Shown piece after piece: positions 27,709 through 35,282 of a stretch of DNA of 64,000 nt. Every line of letters starts with the position of its first letter. Position 1 is the stretch's first letter. Made by a program: the position numbers and the translations under genes. The notes beneath the pieces were generated by a model. That model was not told the origin of the DNA. It did no database searches and was given only the letters and a program-made list of their open reading frames with translations. Source of the stretch: Xanthomarina gelatinilytica (lineage in GTDB: Bacteria; Bacteroidota; Bacteroidia; Flavobacteriales; Flavobacteriaceae); the NCBI RefSeq assembly GCF_000348685.1, contig NZ_ANLA01000005.1:62001-126000 (forward strand), in the 5' to 3' direction.

Positions 27709-28437
27709 TTATTTTTTTGATGATGTATAAATTGTAGCCACTCCAAAAGTTTGTGGTCTGTTTACAACATTTATAAACCCAATTTCGCGCAAAATATTGT
27801 TTAAAGTTTCGCCATAAGGAAAAATGGAAGCAGAATCGCTTAAATATTTATAGGCGCTTCGGTCTTTGGAGAACAATTTACCAATAAGCGGCATGATATT
27901 TTTAGTATAGAGATTGTAGCCCTGTTTAAAAGGTGTTTTTGTGGGAACAGAGGTTTCCAAGATAACAAAGATGCCACCAGGTTTGAGTACGCGAAGTATT
28001 TCTACCAGACCTTTTTCCAGGGTTTCAAAATTTCTTATTCCAAATCCTACTGTAATGGCGTCAAATGTGTTGTCTTCAAAAGGTAAATTTTCAGAGTCAC
28101 CAACCACCATTTCAATTCTATCCTGCAAAGACTTGTTCAATATTTTTTCTTTCCCAACATTCAGCATGCCTTCGCTAATATCCAATCCAATGATTTTTTC
28201 GGCATTGGTTTCAGCTAGATTAATGGCCAGATCACCTGTTCCTGTAGCAATGTCCAGAATGATATTTGGATTTGTGTCTGCAACCAATTGAACAGCTTTT
28301 TTTCGCCATTTAATATCTATACCAAAAGAAATAACACGATTCAATCCATCGTATTCCTTGGAAATGGTATCAAACATTTTGGTTACTTGTTCTTTTTTAC
28401 CTAGCTCACTATTTTTATATGGCTTAACTTTTGTCAA
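27709..28437 (-). CDS. menG: Demethylmenaquinone methyltransferase (MenG/UbiE)
   Basis: This SAM-dependent enzyme performs the last step of menaquinone synthesis. The 242-residue product shows [20 protein letters not shown], the SAM loop [38 protein letters not shown], and [15 protein letters not shown] split over two lines of the family signature. There is no ATG. A TTG at 28437 gives the usual N-terminus [15 protein letters not shown]. The alternative TTG at 28455 lies inside a TAGGTTTG promoter element and is rejected. It is cotranscribed with porT. Confidence 0.94.
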   Translation of the reverse strand: MTKVKPYKNSELGKKEQVTKMFDTISKEYDGLNRVISFGIDIKWRKKAVQLVADTNPNIILDIATGTGDLAINLAETNAEKIIGLDISEGMLNVGKEKILNKSLQDRIEMVVGDSENLPFEDNTFDAITVGFGIRNFETLEKGLVEILRVLKPGGIFVILETSVPTKTPFKQGYNLYTKNIMPLIGKLFSKDRSAYKYLSDSASIFPYGETLNNILREIGFINVVNRPQTFGVATIYTSSKK

Positions 28438-28452
28438 TGTGAAATTTTTGCA

Positions 28453-28460
28453 CAAACCTA
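28453..28460 (-). promoter_or_regulatory. -7 element of menG-porT
   Basis: TAGGTTTG on the minus strand matches TAnnTTTG and lies 16 bases upstream of the TTG start chosen for menG. Its position argues against the longer reading frame. Confidence 0.55.
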
Positions 28461-28639
28461 CATATTTATTTTCAATTTAATTGAGTCCGTGAAACTCAAA
28501 ATGCGTATTTGTGGGTTTTTATTTAGTATCATCTAAAATTAAGGAACATGAGAGAAAACAGAAAGTTTTTTTAGGATTATGGTAACTTAAAATCAAATAA
28601 TTATATCTGGATATTTCCTTTAATAAATCTAATTTACAG

Positions 28640-28647
28640 TATATTTG
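28640..28647 (+). promoter_or_regulatory. -7 element of trkA-trkH
   Basis: TATATTTG followed by C is a full match to TAnnTTTG, 25 bases before the trkA ATG. The -33 region is T-rich without a clear TTG. Confidence 0.55.
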
Positions 28648-28671
28648 CACTACTTTATTACTATTTAACAC

Positions 28672-30021
28672 ATGAAAATAATTATTGCTGGAGCTGGTGA
28701 AGTAGGATTTCATTTAGCAAAATTATTGTCTTACGAATCTCAAGAAATTACCTTAATAGATACCAATAAAGAGAGTCTAACTTATGCGGACAATCATTTG
28801 GATATCAAAGTTATAAGAGGAGATGCCACTTCCATAGCCATTTTAAAAGATGCCAAAATAGAATCAAGTGATTTGTTGATTGCGGTTACCTCTTCTGAAA
28901 CAACAAACATAACAGTTTGTGTGTTGGCCAAACAACTTGGTGCCAATAGAACGATAGCCAGAATATCCAATACCGAATTTGTACACTATAAAGACGAAAT
29001 AGGGTTTACCAAGCTTGGTATAGACGAACTTATATCACCAGAATCCTTGGCAGCCTCTGAAATAGAATTGCTATTAAGTCAATCGGCATTCAATGATAGT
29101 TACGAATTTGATGGAGGTGCCTTAACCATGGTAGGATTAAACCTATCAAGAACAGCACTTTTTGTTGGAAAAACAGTGCAGGAAGCCGCTAAAATTTATC
29201 CCGAAATACATTTCGTTCCAATAGCGATACAACGTTTTGGAACACAATATACCATTATTCCAAGAGGTGATACCCAATTCAAGGAAGGCGATAATGTGGT
29301 TTTTATTACTTCTGAAGGTGGTGGACAGGAGCTTTGTACCTTAACCGGAAAAATCAATACCGAGATAAGGAACGTAATGATTCTTGGTGGAAGTAAAATT
29401 GGTTATAAAACAGCAAGGGACTTGAGCAAACAATATCCAAACATCAAGCTTATAGAGAAAGATAAAGATCGAGCCTTTGATTTGGCAGATGAATTGATTG
29501 ATGTTCTTGTAATTAATGGTGATGGGAGAAATGTGGACCTTCTGGATGAGGAAAACTTGAAAGACATGGATGCGTTTATTGCCGTAACCGGAAACTCCGA
29601 AACCAATATCATGTCCTGTCTTGTGGCAAAATCCAAAGGTGTTAGGAAAACCATTGCCTTGGTTGAAAATATGGATTATTTTGAACTGTCACATTCCATT
29701 GGAATTGACACTTTAATCAATAAAAAGCTATTGGCAGCCAACAATATTTTTAGATATATTAGAAAAGGTGAGGTTATAGCCATGACAAAACTCAATAATA
29801 TGAATGCCGAATTATTGGAGTTTAAGGTAAAACCAACCTCCAAAATTTGCAACAAATTAATAAAGGATATCGATTTTCCTAGATCTGCCATAATTGGTGG
29901 GATTATAAGAAACGGAAAAGGGCATATTGCACTTGGTGATTTTAGGGTAGGTGTAGAAGATAAAGTAGTGGTTTGCTGCTTGCCAAGGTCCATAAAACAA
30001 GTAGAAAAATTATTCCTATAA
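28672..30021 (+). CDS. trkA: Trk potassium uptake regulatory protein TrkA
   Basis: TrkA is the cytoplasmic NAD/nucleotide-binding ring of the Trk K+ system. The 449-residue product contains two tandem RCK units, each with a Rossmann loop: MKIIIAGAGEVGFHLAKLL at the start and VMILGGSKIGYKTARDL near residue 234, each followed by an acidic ribose-binding strand end (LIDTNKES, LIEKDKDR). TrkA-C subdomains follow each half. trkH starts 9 bases downstream, giving a two-gene operon. Confidence 0.95.
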   Translation: MKIIIAGAGEVGFHLAKLLSYESQEITLIDTNKESLTYADNHLDIKVIRGDATSIAILKDAKIESSDLLIAVTSSETTNITVCVLAKQLGANRTIARISNTEFVHYKDEIGFTKLGIDELISPESLAASEIELLLSQSAFNDSYEFDGGALTMVGLNLSRTALFVGKTVQEAAKIYPEIHFVPIAIQRFGTQYTIIPRGDTQFKEGDNVVFITSEGGGQELCTLTGKINTEIRNVMILGGSKIGYKTARDLSKQYPNIKLIEKDKDRAFDLADELIDVLVINGDGRNVDLLDEENLKDMDAFIAVTGNSETNIMSCLVAKSKGVRKTIALVENMDYFELSHSIGIDTLINKKLLAANNIFRYIRKGEVIAMTKLNNMNAELLEFKVKPTSKICNKLIKDIDFPRSAIIGGIIRNGKGHIALGDFRVGVEDKVVVCCLPRSIKQVEKLFL

Positions 30022-30030
30022 TTACTGTCT

Positions 30031-31524
30031 GTGAAACTTAACTACAAAATAATTTTTCATTTTTTAGGACTTCTGTTATTGTTTAATGGAGGGTTTATGC
30101 TATTATCGTCTTTAATCAGCTTGATCTATAAAGATGGTGTTACATTCAACCTGTTTCTTTCAGGAGGAATCACTATTTTGGTTGGTCTTTTGGTTATGTT
30201 CAACACCAAAGACCACAACAAGGAAATGAACAAACGAGAAGGTTATATAGTTGTTGCCTTTGGCTGGATTGTAATGACCTTGTCTGGAACCATTCCTTAT
30301 CTGTTAACAGGAAGCATTACCAGTTTTACGAACGCTTTTTTTGAGACCATGTCTGGGTATACCACTACAGGTGCAACCATTTTAAACGATATAGAGATAG
30401 TACCCAAAGGGGTTTTATTTTGGAGAAGTTTAACCCATTGGATTGGTGGTATGGGAATTATTGTGCTGGCAGTTGCTATATTGCCTTTGTTGGGTATTGG
30501 CGGCATGCAAATGTTTGCAGCTGAGGCTCCTGGGCCAAGTGCAGATAAATTGCATCCAAGAATTACAGATACAGCTAAACGTTTGTGGTTGATTTATTTT
30601 GGTTATACAGCTGCTGAAACCATTTTGTTGAAAGTTGCAGGTATGTCTTTTTTTGATGCCATCAACCATTCCTTGTGTACACTGTCAACAGGTGGTTTTT
30701 CAACAAAAAATGCCAGTATTGCTTATTGGAATGGACAACCTATAATACAATACATTATAATTGTTTTTATGTTCCTGGCAGGAACCAATTTTGTATTGAG
30801 TTACTTTGCTTTTAAAGGTAAAATCCAGAGGGTTTTAAGGGACGAAGAACTTAAGCTATATTTCAAATTCATTGCCATTTTTACCATAATAGCAGCTTTG
30901 ATCATTTATTTTAAAGCAGATTTAACAACTTCAACAATTGAACATCCCATGGTTTGGGGAAAAGCTGAAAGTTCTTTTAGGCATGCTTTGTTTCAAGTTA
31001 TTTCTGTGGTTACTACAACCGGTTTTATCACTGCAGATTATACCTTATGGACTCCTTTGTTGTTGGTTTTCTTTTTTGGGCTCATGTTTCTTGGAGGTTC
31101 GGCAGGAAGTACTTCAGGAGGTGTCAAGGTGGTAAGACATTTAATCCTTATTAAAAATGGGTTTTTGGAATTTAAAAGAGCTTTGCATCCCAATGCTGTA
31201 TTGCCTGTTAGGTATAACAATAAAGCGGTAACTGGAGATATTGTATTTAATATTCTGGCCTTTTTTATTCTATATATGTTGTCTTTTATAGTAGGAGCCT
31301 TAGTGTTTTCTATGTTTAACATCGATTTTATGTCGTCCATTGGGCTTTCGGCCTCTAGTTTGGGGAACGTGGGTCCAGCTTTGGGTAATTTTGGTCCAGT
31401 AAACAATTATGCAGCTTTGCCATCTCTTGGCAAGTGGTGGGCTTCGTTTTTAATGCTTATAGGACGTTTGGAATTGTTTACGGTTCTTATTTTATTAACC
31501 CCTTTCTTTTGGCGTAATCGATAG
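30031..31524 (+). CDS. trkH: Trk potassium uptake channel TrkH
   Basis: TrkH is the K+-translocating membrane subunit. The 497-residue product has many membrane helices and four pore-loop repeats with selectivity-filter glycines: SGYTTTGATI, LCTLSTGGFSTKNA, SVVTTTGFITADY and ASSLGNVGPALGNFG. The start is GTG at 30031, giving MKLNYKIIFHFLG. It follows trkA closely and no terminator hairpin is evident in the AT-rich region after it. Confidence 0.95.
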   Translation: MKLNYKIIFHFLGLLLLFNGGFMLLSSLISLIYKDGVTFNLFLSGGITILVGLLVMFNTKDHNKEMNKREGYIVVAFGWIVMTLSGTIPYLLTGSITSFTNAFFETMSGYTTTGATILNDIEIVPKGVLFWRSLTHWIGGMGIIVLAVAILPLLGIGGMQMFAAEAPGPSADKLHPRITDTAKRLWLIYFGYTAAETILLKVAGMSFFDAINHSLCTLSTGGFSTKNASIAYWNGQPIIQYIIIVFMFLAGTNFVLSYFAFKGKIQRVLRDEELKLYFKFIAIFTIIAALIIYFKADLTTSTIEHPMVWGKAESSFRHALFQVISVVTTTGFITADYTLWTPLLLVFFFGLMFLGGSAGSTSGGVKVVRHLILIKNGFLEFKRALHPNAVLPVRYNNKAVTGDIVFNILAFFILYMLSFIVGALVFSMFNIDFMSSIGLSASSLGNVGPALGNFGPVNNYAALPSLGKWWASFLMLIGRLELFTVLILLTPFFWRNR

Positions 31525-31668
31525 ACAGTTTTTCTAATGTAACATTTTGTAAGTTTTTTCTACTAATAAGTAAAGCGCTTTTTTCAGATTGTTAACTGAT
31601 GTTCTTTGAGTGCGATCTCAATAAAACTATCTTTTATATGTTGCCAAAATCGAAATCATACAAATGAT

Positions 31669-31697
31669 TTGATGGGTTTTTACAGTTACTACGTTTC
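31669..31697 (+). promoter_or_regulatory. Promoter of the 87-residue membrane protein gene (TTG-N18-TACGTTTC)
   Basis: TTG at 31669-31671 is followed after 18 bases by TACGTTTC (31690-31697), a one-mismatch match to TAnnTTTG, and the ATG lies 17 bases further. Confidence 0.6.
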
Positions 31698-31714
31698 ATT
31701 ACAAAACACATATT

Positions 31715-31978
31715 ATGGGTGGAGAAGGATCAATGATGCAAATGATTCATACTTTGAGAAACAATAAAAGTATGTTGAATAAAAGAAAAGACAGACGTGT
31801 TGTCAATACAAGCATTTCTGGAAAAAAACTTGAATTTCACAATACGTCAACAGAAAAAGATTTGTTGGAAATAAGATTAAAACTTCAAAAGGAAAGAAAA
31901 CAAAAGCAAGTAAAAACAATCCTAGTATTTTGTGTTTTTATGTTCGTATTGATAAGCGTGTTTATTTATTTTCATTGA
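31715..31978 (+). CDS. Small conserved-looking membrane protein (MGGEGSM start)
   Basis: The 87-residue product has a basic N-terminal half (HTLRNNKSMLNKRKDRR), a charged helix (STEKDLLEIRLKLQKERKQKQ) and one C-terminal membrane helix (about residues 67-85). It looks tail-anchored with the N-terminus in the cytoplasm. I recall the opening MGGEGSM in small flavobacterial proteins of unknown function, but no function is assigned. It has its own promoter and lies between trkH and the convergent aminotransferase gene. Confidence 0.72.
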   Translation: MGGEGSMMQMIHTLRNNKSMLNKRKDRRVVNTSISGKKLEFHNTSTEKDLLEIRLKLQKERKQKQVKTILVFCVFMFVLISVFIYFH

Positions 31979-31982
31979 TAAA

Positions 31983-32008
31983 AAAATCCACTGGAAATAG
32001 TGGATTTA
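31983..32008 (-). terminator. Terminator of the aminotransferase gene
   Basis: AAATCCACT pairs with AGTGGATTT around a short loop. On the minus strand it is followed by a T run; on the plus strand the following bases are less T-rich, so it mainly serves the minus strand. Confidence 0.75.
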
Positions 32009-32031
32009 TATTCTTATTATGAATTGTTTTC

Positions 32032-33219
32032 TTAACTAACGGCTTCCTTGATGCGTTTAATGGCTTCAATAATTTGAGCCTGACTCGCAGCATAGCTTAT
32101 TCTAATGCAATCTGGGTTTCCAAAAGCGTCACCAGTAACGGTTGCCACAAGAGCTTCTTCTAAAAGGTATAAAGAAAAATCCGTGGCATTGTGAATGGTT
32201 TTTCCTCTTAAGGTTTTCCCAAAGTAATAAGAAATATTTGGGAACACATAAAAGGCACCTTCAGGTGTGTTTGTTTTAAAGCCTTCAATTTCTGATAATA
32301 AATCGAGAACCAAATCCCTACGGATTTTAAACTCGTCTATCATGTATTTAACCTTGGAAGGAGGCTCGTTTAAAGCGGTAATGGTGGCACGTTGCGCAAT
32401 GCAGTTCGCGCCACTTGTAATTTGTCCTTGCATCTTGTTACAAGCACGTGCAATCACTTCTGGGGCTCCTATATAACCAATTCTCCAACCTGTCATGGCA
32501 AACGCTTTGGAAACACCATTGACAGTTATGGTCCTATCAAACATATCTTCAAATTGAGCCATGCTGGCATGACCATCGGTTGTGAAATTGATGTGTTCAT
32601 AAATCTCATCGGAAACCACGTAAATGTCAGGGTGTTTTTGAAGCACATCGGCTAGTGCTCTCAATTCTTCGGTACTATATAAAGAACCACTGGGATTGCA
32701 AGGAGAGCTGTACCAAATCATTTTGGTTTTAGGTGTGATGGCAGCTTCCAGCTGTTCTGGAGTCATTTTAAAATCGGTATCGATAGTCGTTTTTACTTCT
32801 ACAGGAACACCTTCAAAAAGCTCCACAATATCAGCATAGCTAACCCAATATGGACAAGGCAATATCACCTCGTCTCCTTTATTTATCATAACGGAAGCTA
32901 CATTGGCCAAGGCTTGCTTGGCACCAGTAGAAACAACAATTTGAGGTAAGGTGTAACTTAAATTGTTATCGCGTTTAAATTTGGTGATAATGGCTTCCTT
33001 TAATTCCACATAACCATCTACTGGAGAATATGAGTTATAATTCTCGTTGATGGCTTGAATAGCAGCTTCTTTTATGTAATCTGGAGTGTTGAAATCTGGT
33101 TCGCCAAGACTCAGTCCAATAATATCTTTTCCTTGTGCTTTAAGTTCCCTGGTCTTTGCTGCCATTGCTAATGTGGCAGAGGTAGACATGTTTAAAACTC
33201 TTTCTGAAAGTAAGCTCAT
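32032..33219 (-). CDS. PLP-dependent aspartate aminotransferase family protein (AspC-like, class I)
   Basis: This 395-residue fold-type I aminotransferase carries the substrate-entry segment GLSLGEPDFNTPD, the PLP-phosphate region STGAKQALANV, NPSGSLYS, DEIYEHI, the Schiff-base lysine in VNGVSKAFAMTGWRIGY, and the C-terminal RISYAAS arginine that binds a carboxylate. The sequence is of the thermophilic-type aspartate aminotransferase subgroup (I-gamma), which can also act on prephenate in some bacteria; aspartate as substrate is inferred. It is transcribed after the desaturase gene, 33 bases apart on the same strand. Confidence 0.9.
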   Translation of the reverse strand: MSLLSERVLNMSTSATLAMAAKTRELKAQGKDIIGLSLGEPDFNTPDYIKEAAIQAINENYNSYSPVDGYVELKEAIITKFKRDNNLSYTLPQIVVSTGAKQALANVASVMINKGDEVILPCPYWVSYADIVELFEGVPVEVKTTIDTDFKMTPEQLEAAITPKTKMIWYSSPCNPSGSLYSTEELRALADVLQKHPDIYVVSDEIYEHINFTTDGHASMAQFEDMFDRTITVNGVSKAFAMTGWRIGYIGAPEVIARACNKMQGQITSGANCIAQRATITALNEPPSKVKYMIDEFKIRRDLVLDLLSEIEGFKTNTPEGAFYVFPNISYYFGKTLRGKTIHNATDFSLYLLEEALVATVTGDAFGNPDCIRISYAASQAQIIEAIKRIKEAVS

Positions 33220-33252
33220 GCTGTTTGGTTGTTATGTGGTGCAAAAAAGGGA

Positions 33253-34347
33253 TTATGCCATGCTAGGCTTTCTTCCCAACATTTTCAATTGGTTGTAGTG
33301 TTCTGCTATGGCTTGCCATATGGATTGATATTCGTTATATGGCAAGCTAAATTCGTGGGCTGTTTCCCTAACGATTTTTGCTATGTTTTTATAATGAATA
33401 TGACTGATGTGCGCAAATAAGTGATGTTCCACCTGTCTGTTTAAGCCTCCAGTATAAAATTCAACAATCCAACTTTTAGGTGAGAAATTTGAGGTGGTAA
33501 ACAATTGATGGATGGCCCAAGTGTTTTTCATGTTACCGTTTTCGTCTGGTAAAGGCATTTCAGTATTAGGCATCACGTGTGCCAATTGAAAAATGACACT
33601 TAAAATGATTCCTGCTGTATAATGCATGATTAAAAACCCTATCAACACTTGCCACCAAGCGTAACCCAAGGCTAACGGTAAAACAACCCAAATGGAATAA
33701 TATATAATTTTTCCTATAATTAACTTGGTCCATTGTGTGGCTGGATTAGGAAAATCGCCATAAGACAACTTTCTTTTCAAATACACATATGTTTGTTTAA
33801 AATCTGTGGTAATTGCCCAATTTACAGTTAAAAGACCATATAGTAAAAAAGCATAATACTTTTGGTATTGATGTATTTTCAACCATTTGGAATGCTTGGA
33901 AAAACGAATGATTCTACCAGCATCAATATCTTCATCATGACCTTGAATATTTGTATAAGTATGGTGCAACACATTGTGTTGTACTTTCCAGTTGTAATCG
34001 TTGCCAGCTAAGATATGTATACTGCTTCCCATGAGTTTGTTAACCCATTTTTTACTGGAAAAAGAGCCATGGTTGGCATCGTGCATCACGTTCATACCTA
34101 CACCAGCCATACCAACACCTATGACCATCATAGACAATATTTGCAGCCAAGTAGGTAAGTCTACTGTTAATAAAAGGATCAAAGGACCTAAGAGTAAGGT
34201 AAACATGAAAACTGCTTTTAAATACAGTTTCCAGTTGCCTGTTTTTTTTATGTTATTTTCTTTAAAATAATCATTGACACGTTTGTTCAGTGTCCTGAAA
34301 AATTTTGCAGAGTCTGTTCTTGAGAACGATAATGTTTGTTTTGTCAT
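33253..34347 (-). CDS. Membrane fatty acid desaturase
   Basis: The 364-residue integral membrane di-iron enzyme has three histidine boxes, HDANH, HNVLHH and QVEHH, the last preceded by GGLNRQ as in front-end (delta-5/6 type) desaturases. No cytochrome b5 domain is fused. Four membrane helices flank the boxes. It probably introduces a cis double bond into membrane acyl chains, useful for cold adaptation; regiospecificity cannot be read. The ATG at 34347 (MTKQTLSFSRTDSA) is preferred over a TTG six codons upstream. It is divergent from rsmG. Confidence 0.92.
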   Translation of the reverse strand: MTKQTLSFSRTDSAKFFRTLNKRVNDYFKENNIKKTGNWKLYLKAVFMFTLLLGPLILLLTVDLPTWLQILSMMVIGVGMAGVGMNVMHDANHGSFSSKKWVNKLMGSSIHILAGNDYNWKVQHNVLHHTYTNIQGHDEDIDAGRIIRFSKHSKWLKIHQYQKYYAFLLYGLLTVNWAITTDFKQTYVYLKRKLSYGDFPNPATQWTKLIIGKIIYYSIWVVLPLALGYAWWQVLIGFLIMHYTAGIILSVIFQLAHVMPNTEMPLPDENGNMKNTWAIHQLFTTSNFSPKSWIVEFYTGGLNRQVEHHLFAHISHIHYKNIAKIVRETAHEFSLPYNEYQSIWQAIAEHYNQLKMLGRKPSMA

Positions 34348-34559
34348 GCTATTGTTTTTACTCAATAATGGAGATTTAAAATTTCTTTGGGGTTTGCCTC
34401 GTAATATAAATGCTTTTTTTGAAATGCCTCATGGGTTTGTCCTGAGGTACTTAACAATAATAGTACGTTTTATATACGAGTATCATATATGGTGCCAAAT
34501 ATAAATAATAATGATGTGTATCTTAATAAAGTTTTCATAAAAAAGCACAATAATTTATC

Positions 34560-34567
34560 TATTTTTG
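34560..34567 (+). promoter_or_regulatory. -7 element of rsmG
   Basis: TATTTTTG matches TAnnTTTG and lies 17 bases before the ATG at 34585. It falls inside the longer open frame that starts at 34489, which supports the shorter protein. Confidence 0.55.
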
Positions 34568-34584
34568 TCCAAAATTACAAATTC

Positions 34585-35214
34585 ATGGAACTAATCCTTA
34601 AGTACTTTCCTAAGCTTACAGACGATCAAATAGATAAATTTACTAGGTTGGAAGGCTTGTATCAAGATTGGAATCTAAAGATAAATGTGGTATCGCGAAA
34701 GGATATAGACGAATTGTATTTAAGGCATGTGCTCCATTCCCTGGCCATAGCAAAAGTGATAGATTTTAAGCCTGGAACAAACATACTGGATGTTGGTACT
34801 GGAGGAGGTTTTCCTGGTATTCCTTTAGCCATTTTGTTTCCAGAATGTTCCTTTCATTTGGTTGATAGCATTGCAAAAAAACTGAAGGTTGTGGATGAGG
34901 TTGTTGAAGGTTTGGGCTTGGAAAACGTAAAAACTACCAATAAGCGCGTGGAAGACATTCATGGTACTTACGATTTTATTGTAAGTAGGGCAGTAGCTGC
35001 CATGCCAACTTTTGTGCATTGGGTAAAAGGAAAAATTGCTAAAAAACAAAACCATGAATTAAAAAATGGGATTATTTATCTTAAAGGAGGCGATTTAACC
35101 GAAGAACTCCAGAACTATAAAACCGTTCGCATATATAACATTACAGATTTTTTTCAAGAAGACTTTTTTGAAACCAAAAAAGTGGTGCATTTGCCCATGA
35201 AATATAAAGGTTGA
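34585..35214 (+). CDS. rsmG: 16S rRNA (guanine-527-N7)-methyltransferase RsmG
   Basis: RsmG (GidB) makes m7G527 in 16S rRNA; its loss is known to give low-level streptomycin resistance. The 209-residue product has YQDWNLKINVVSRKDIDELYLRHVLHSL in the substrate-facing N-terminal part, the SAM loop ILDVGTGGGFPGIPLAILFP and VSRAVAAMP. The ATG at 34585 (MELILKYFPKLTDDQ) gives the family-typical N-terminus. An upstream ATG at 34489 would add 32 residues and place the promoter element within the gene. Confidence 0.95.
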   Translation: MELILKYFPKLTDDQIDKFTRLEGLYQDWNLKINVVSRKDIDELYLRHVLHSLAIAKVIDFKPGTNILDVGTGGGFPGIPLAILFPECSFHLVDSIAKKLKVVDEVVEGLGLENVKTTNKRVEDIHGTYDFIVSRAVAAMPTFVHWVKGKIAKKQNHELKNGIIYLKGGDLTEELQNYKTVRIYNITDFFQEDFFETKKVVHLPMKYKG

Positions 35215-35230
35215 TTTGCAGAATATATAT

Positions 35231-35269
35231 AACCAATAAAGCTTTCAATATTAAAAGGCTTTATTGGTT
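35231..35269. terminator. Possible terminator hairpin between rsmG and the T9SS hydrolase
   Basis: AACCAATAAAGC pairs with GCTTTATTGGTT, a strong 12-bp stem with a 15-base loop. Neither side has a good T run, so its efficiency is uncertain. Confidence 0.5.
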
Positions 35270-35282
35270 ATTCACAACTCTT

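Noticed and set aside
34489-34584. Longer N-terminus for RsmG
   Set aside because: The added 32 residues match no family feature and the frame would include the TATTTTTG promoter element.
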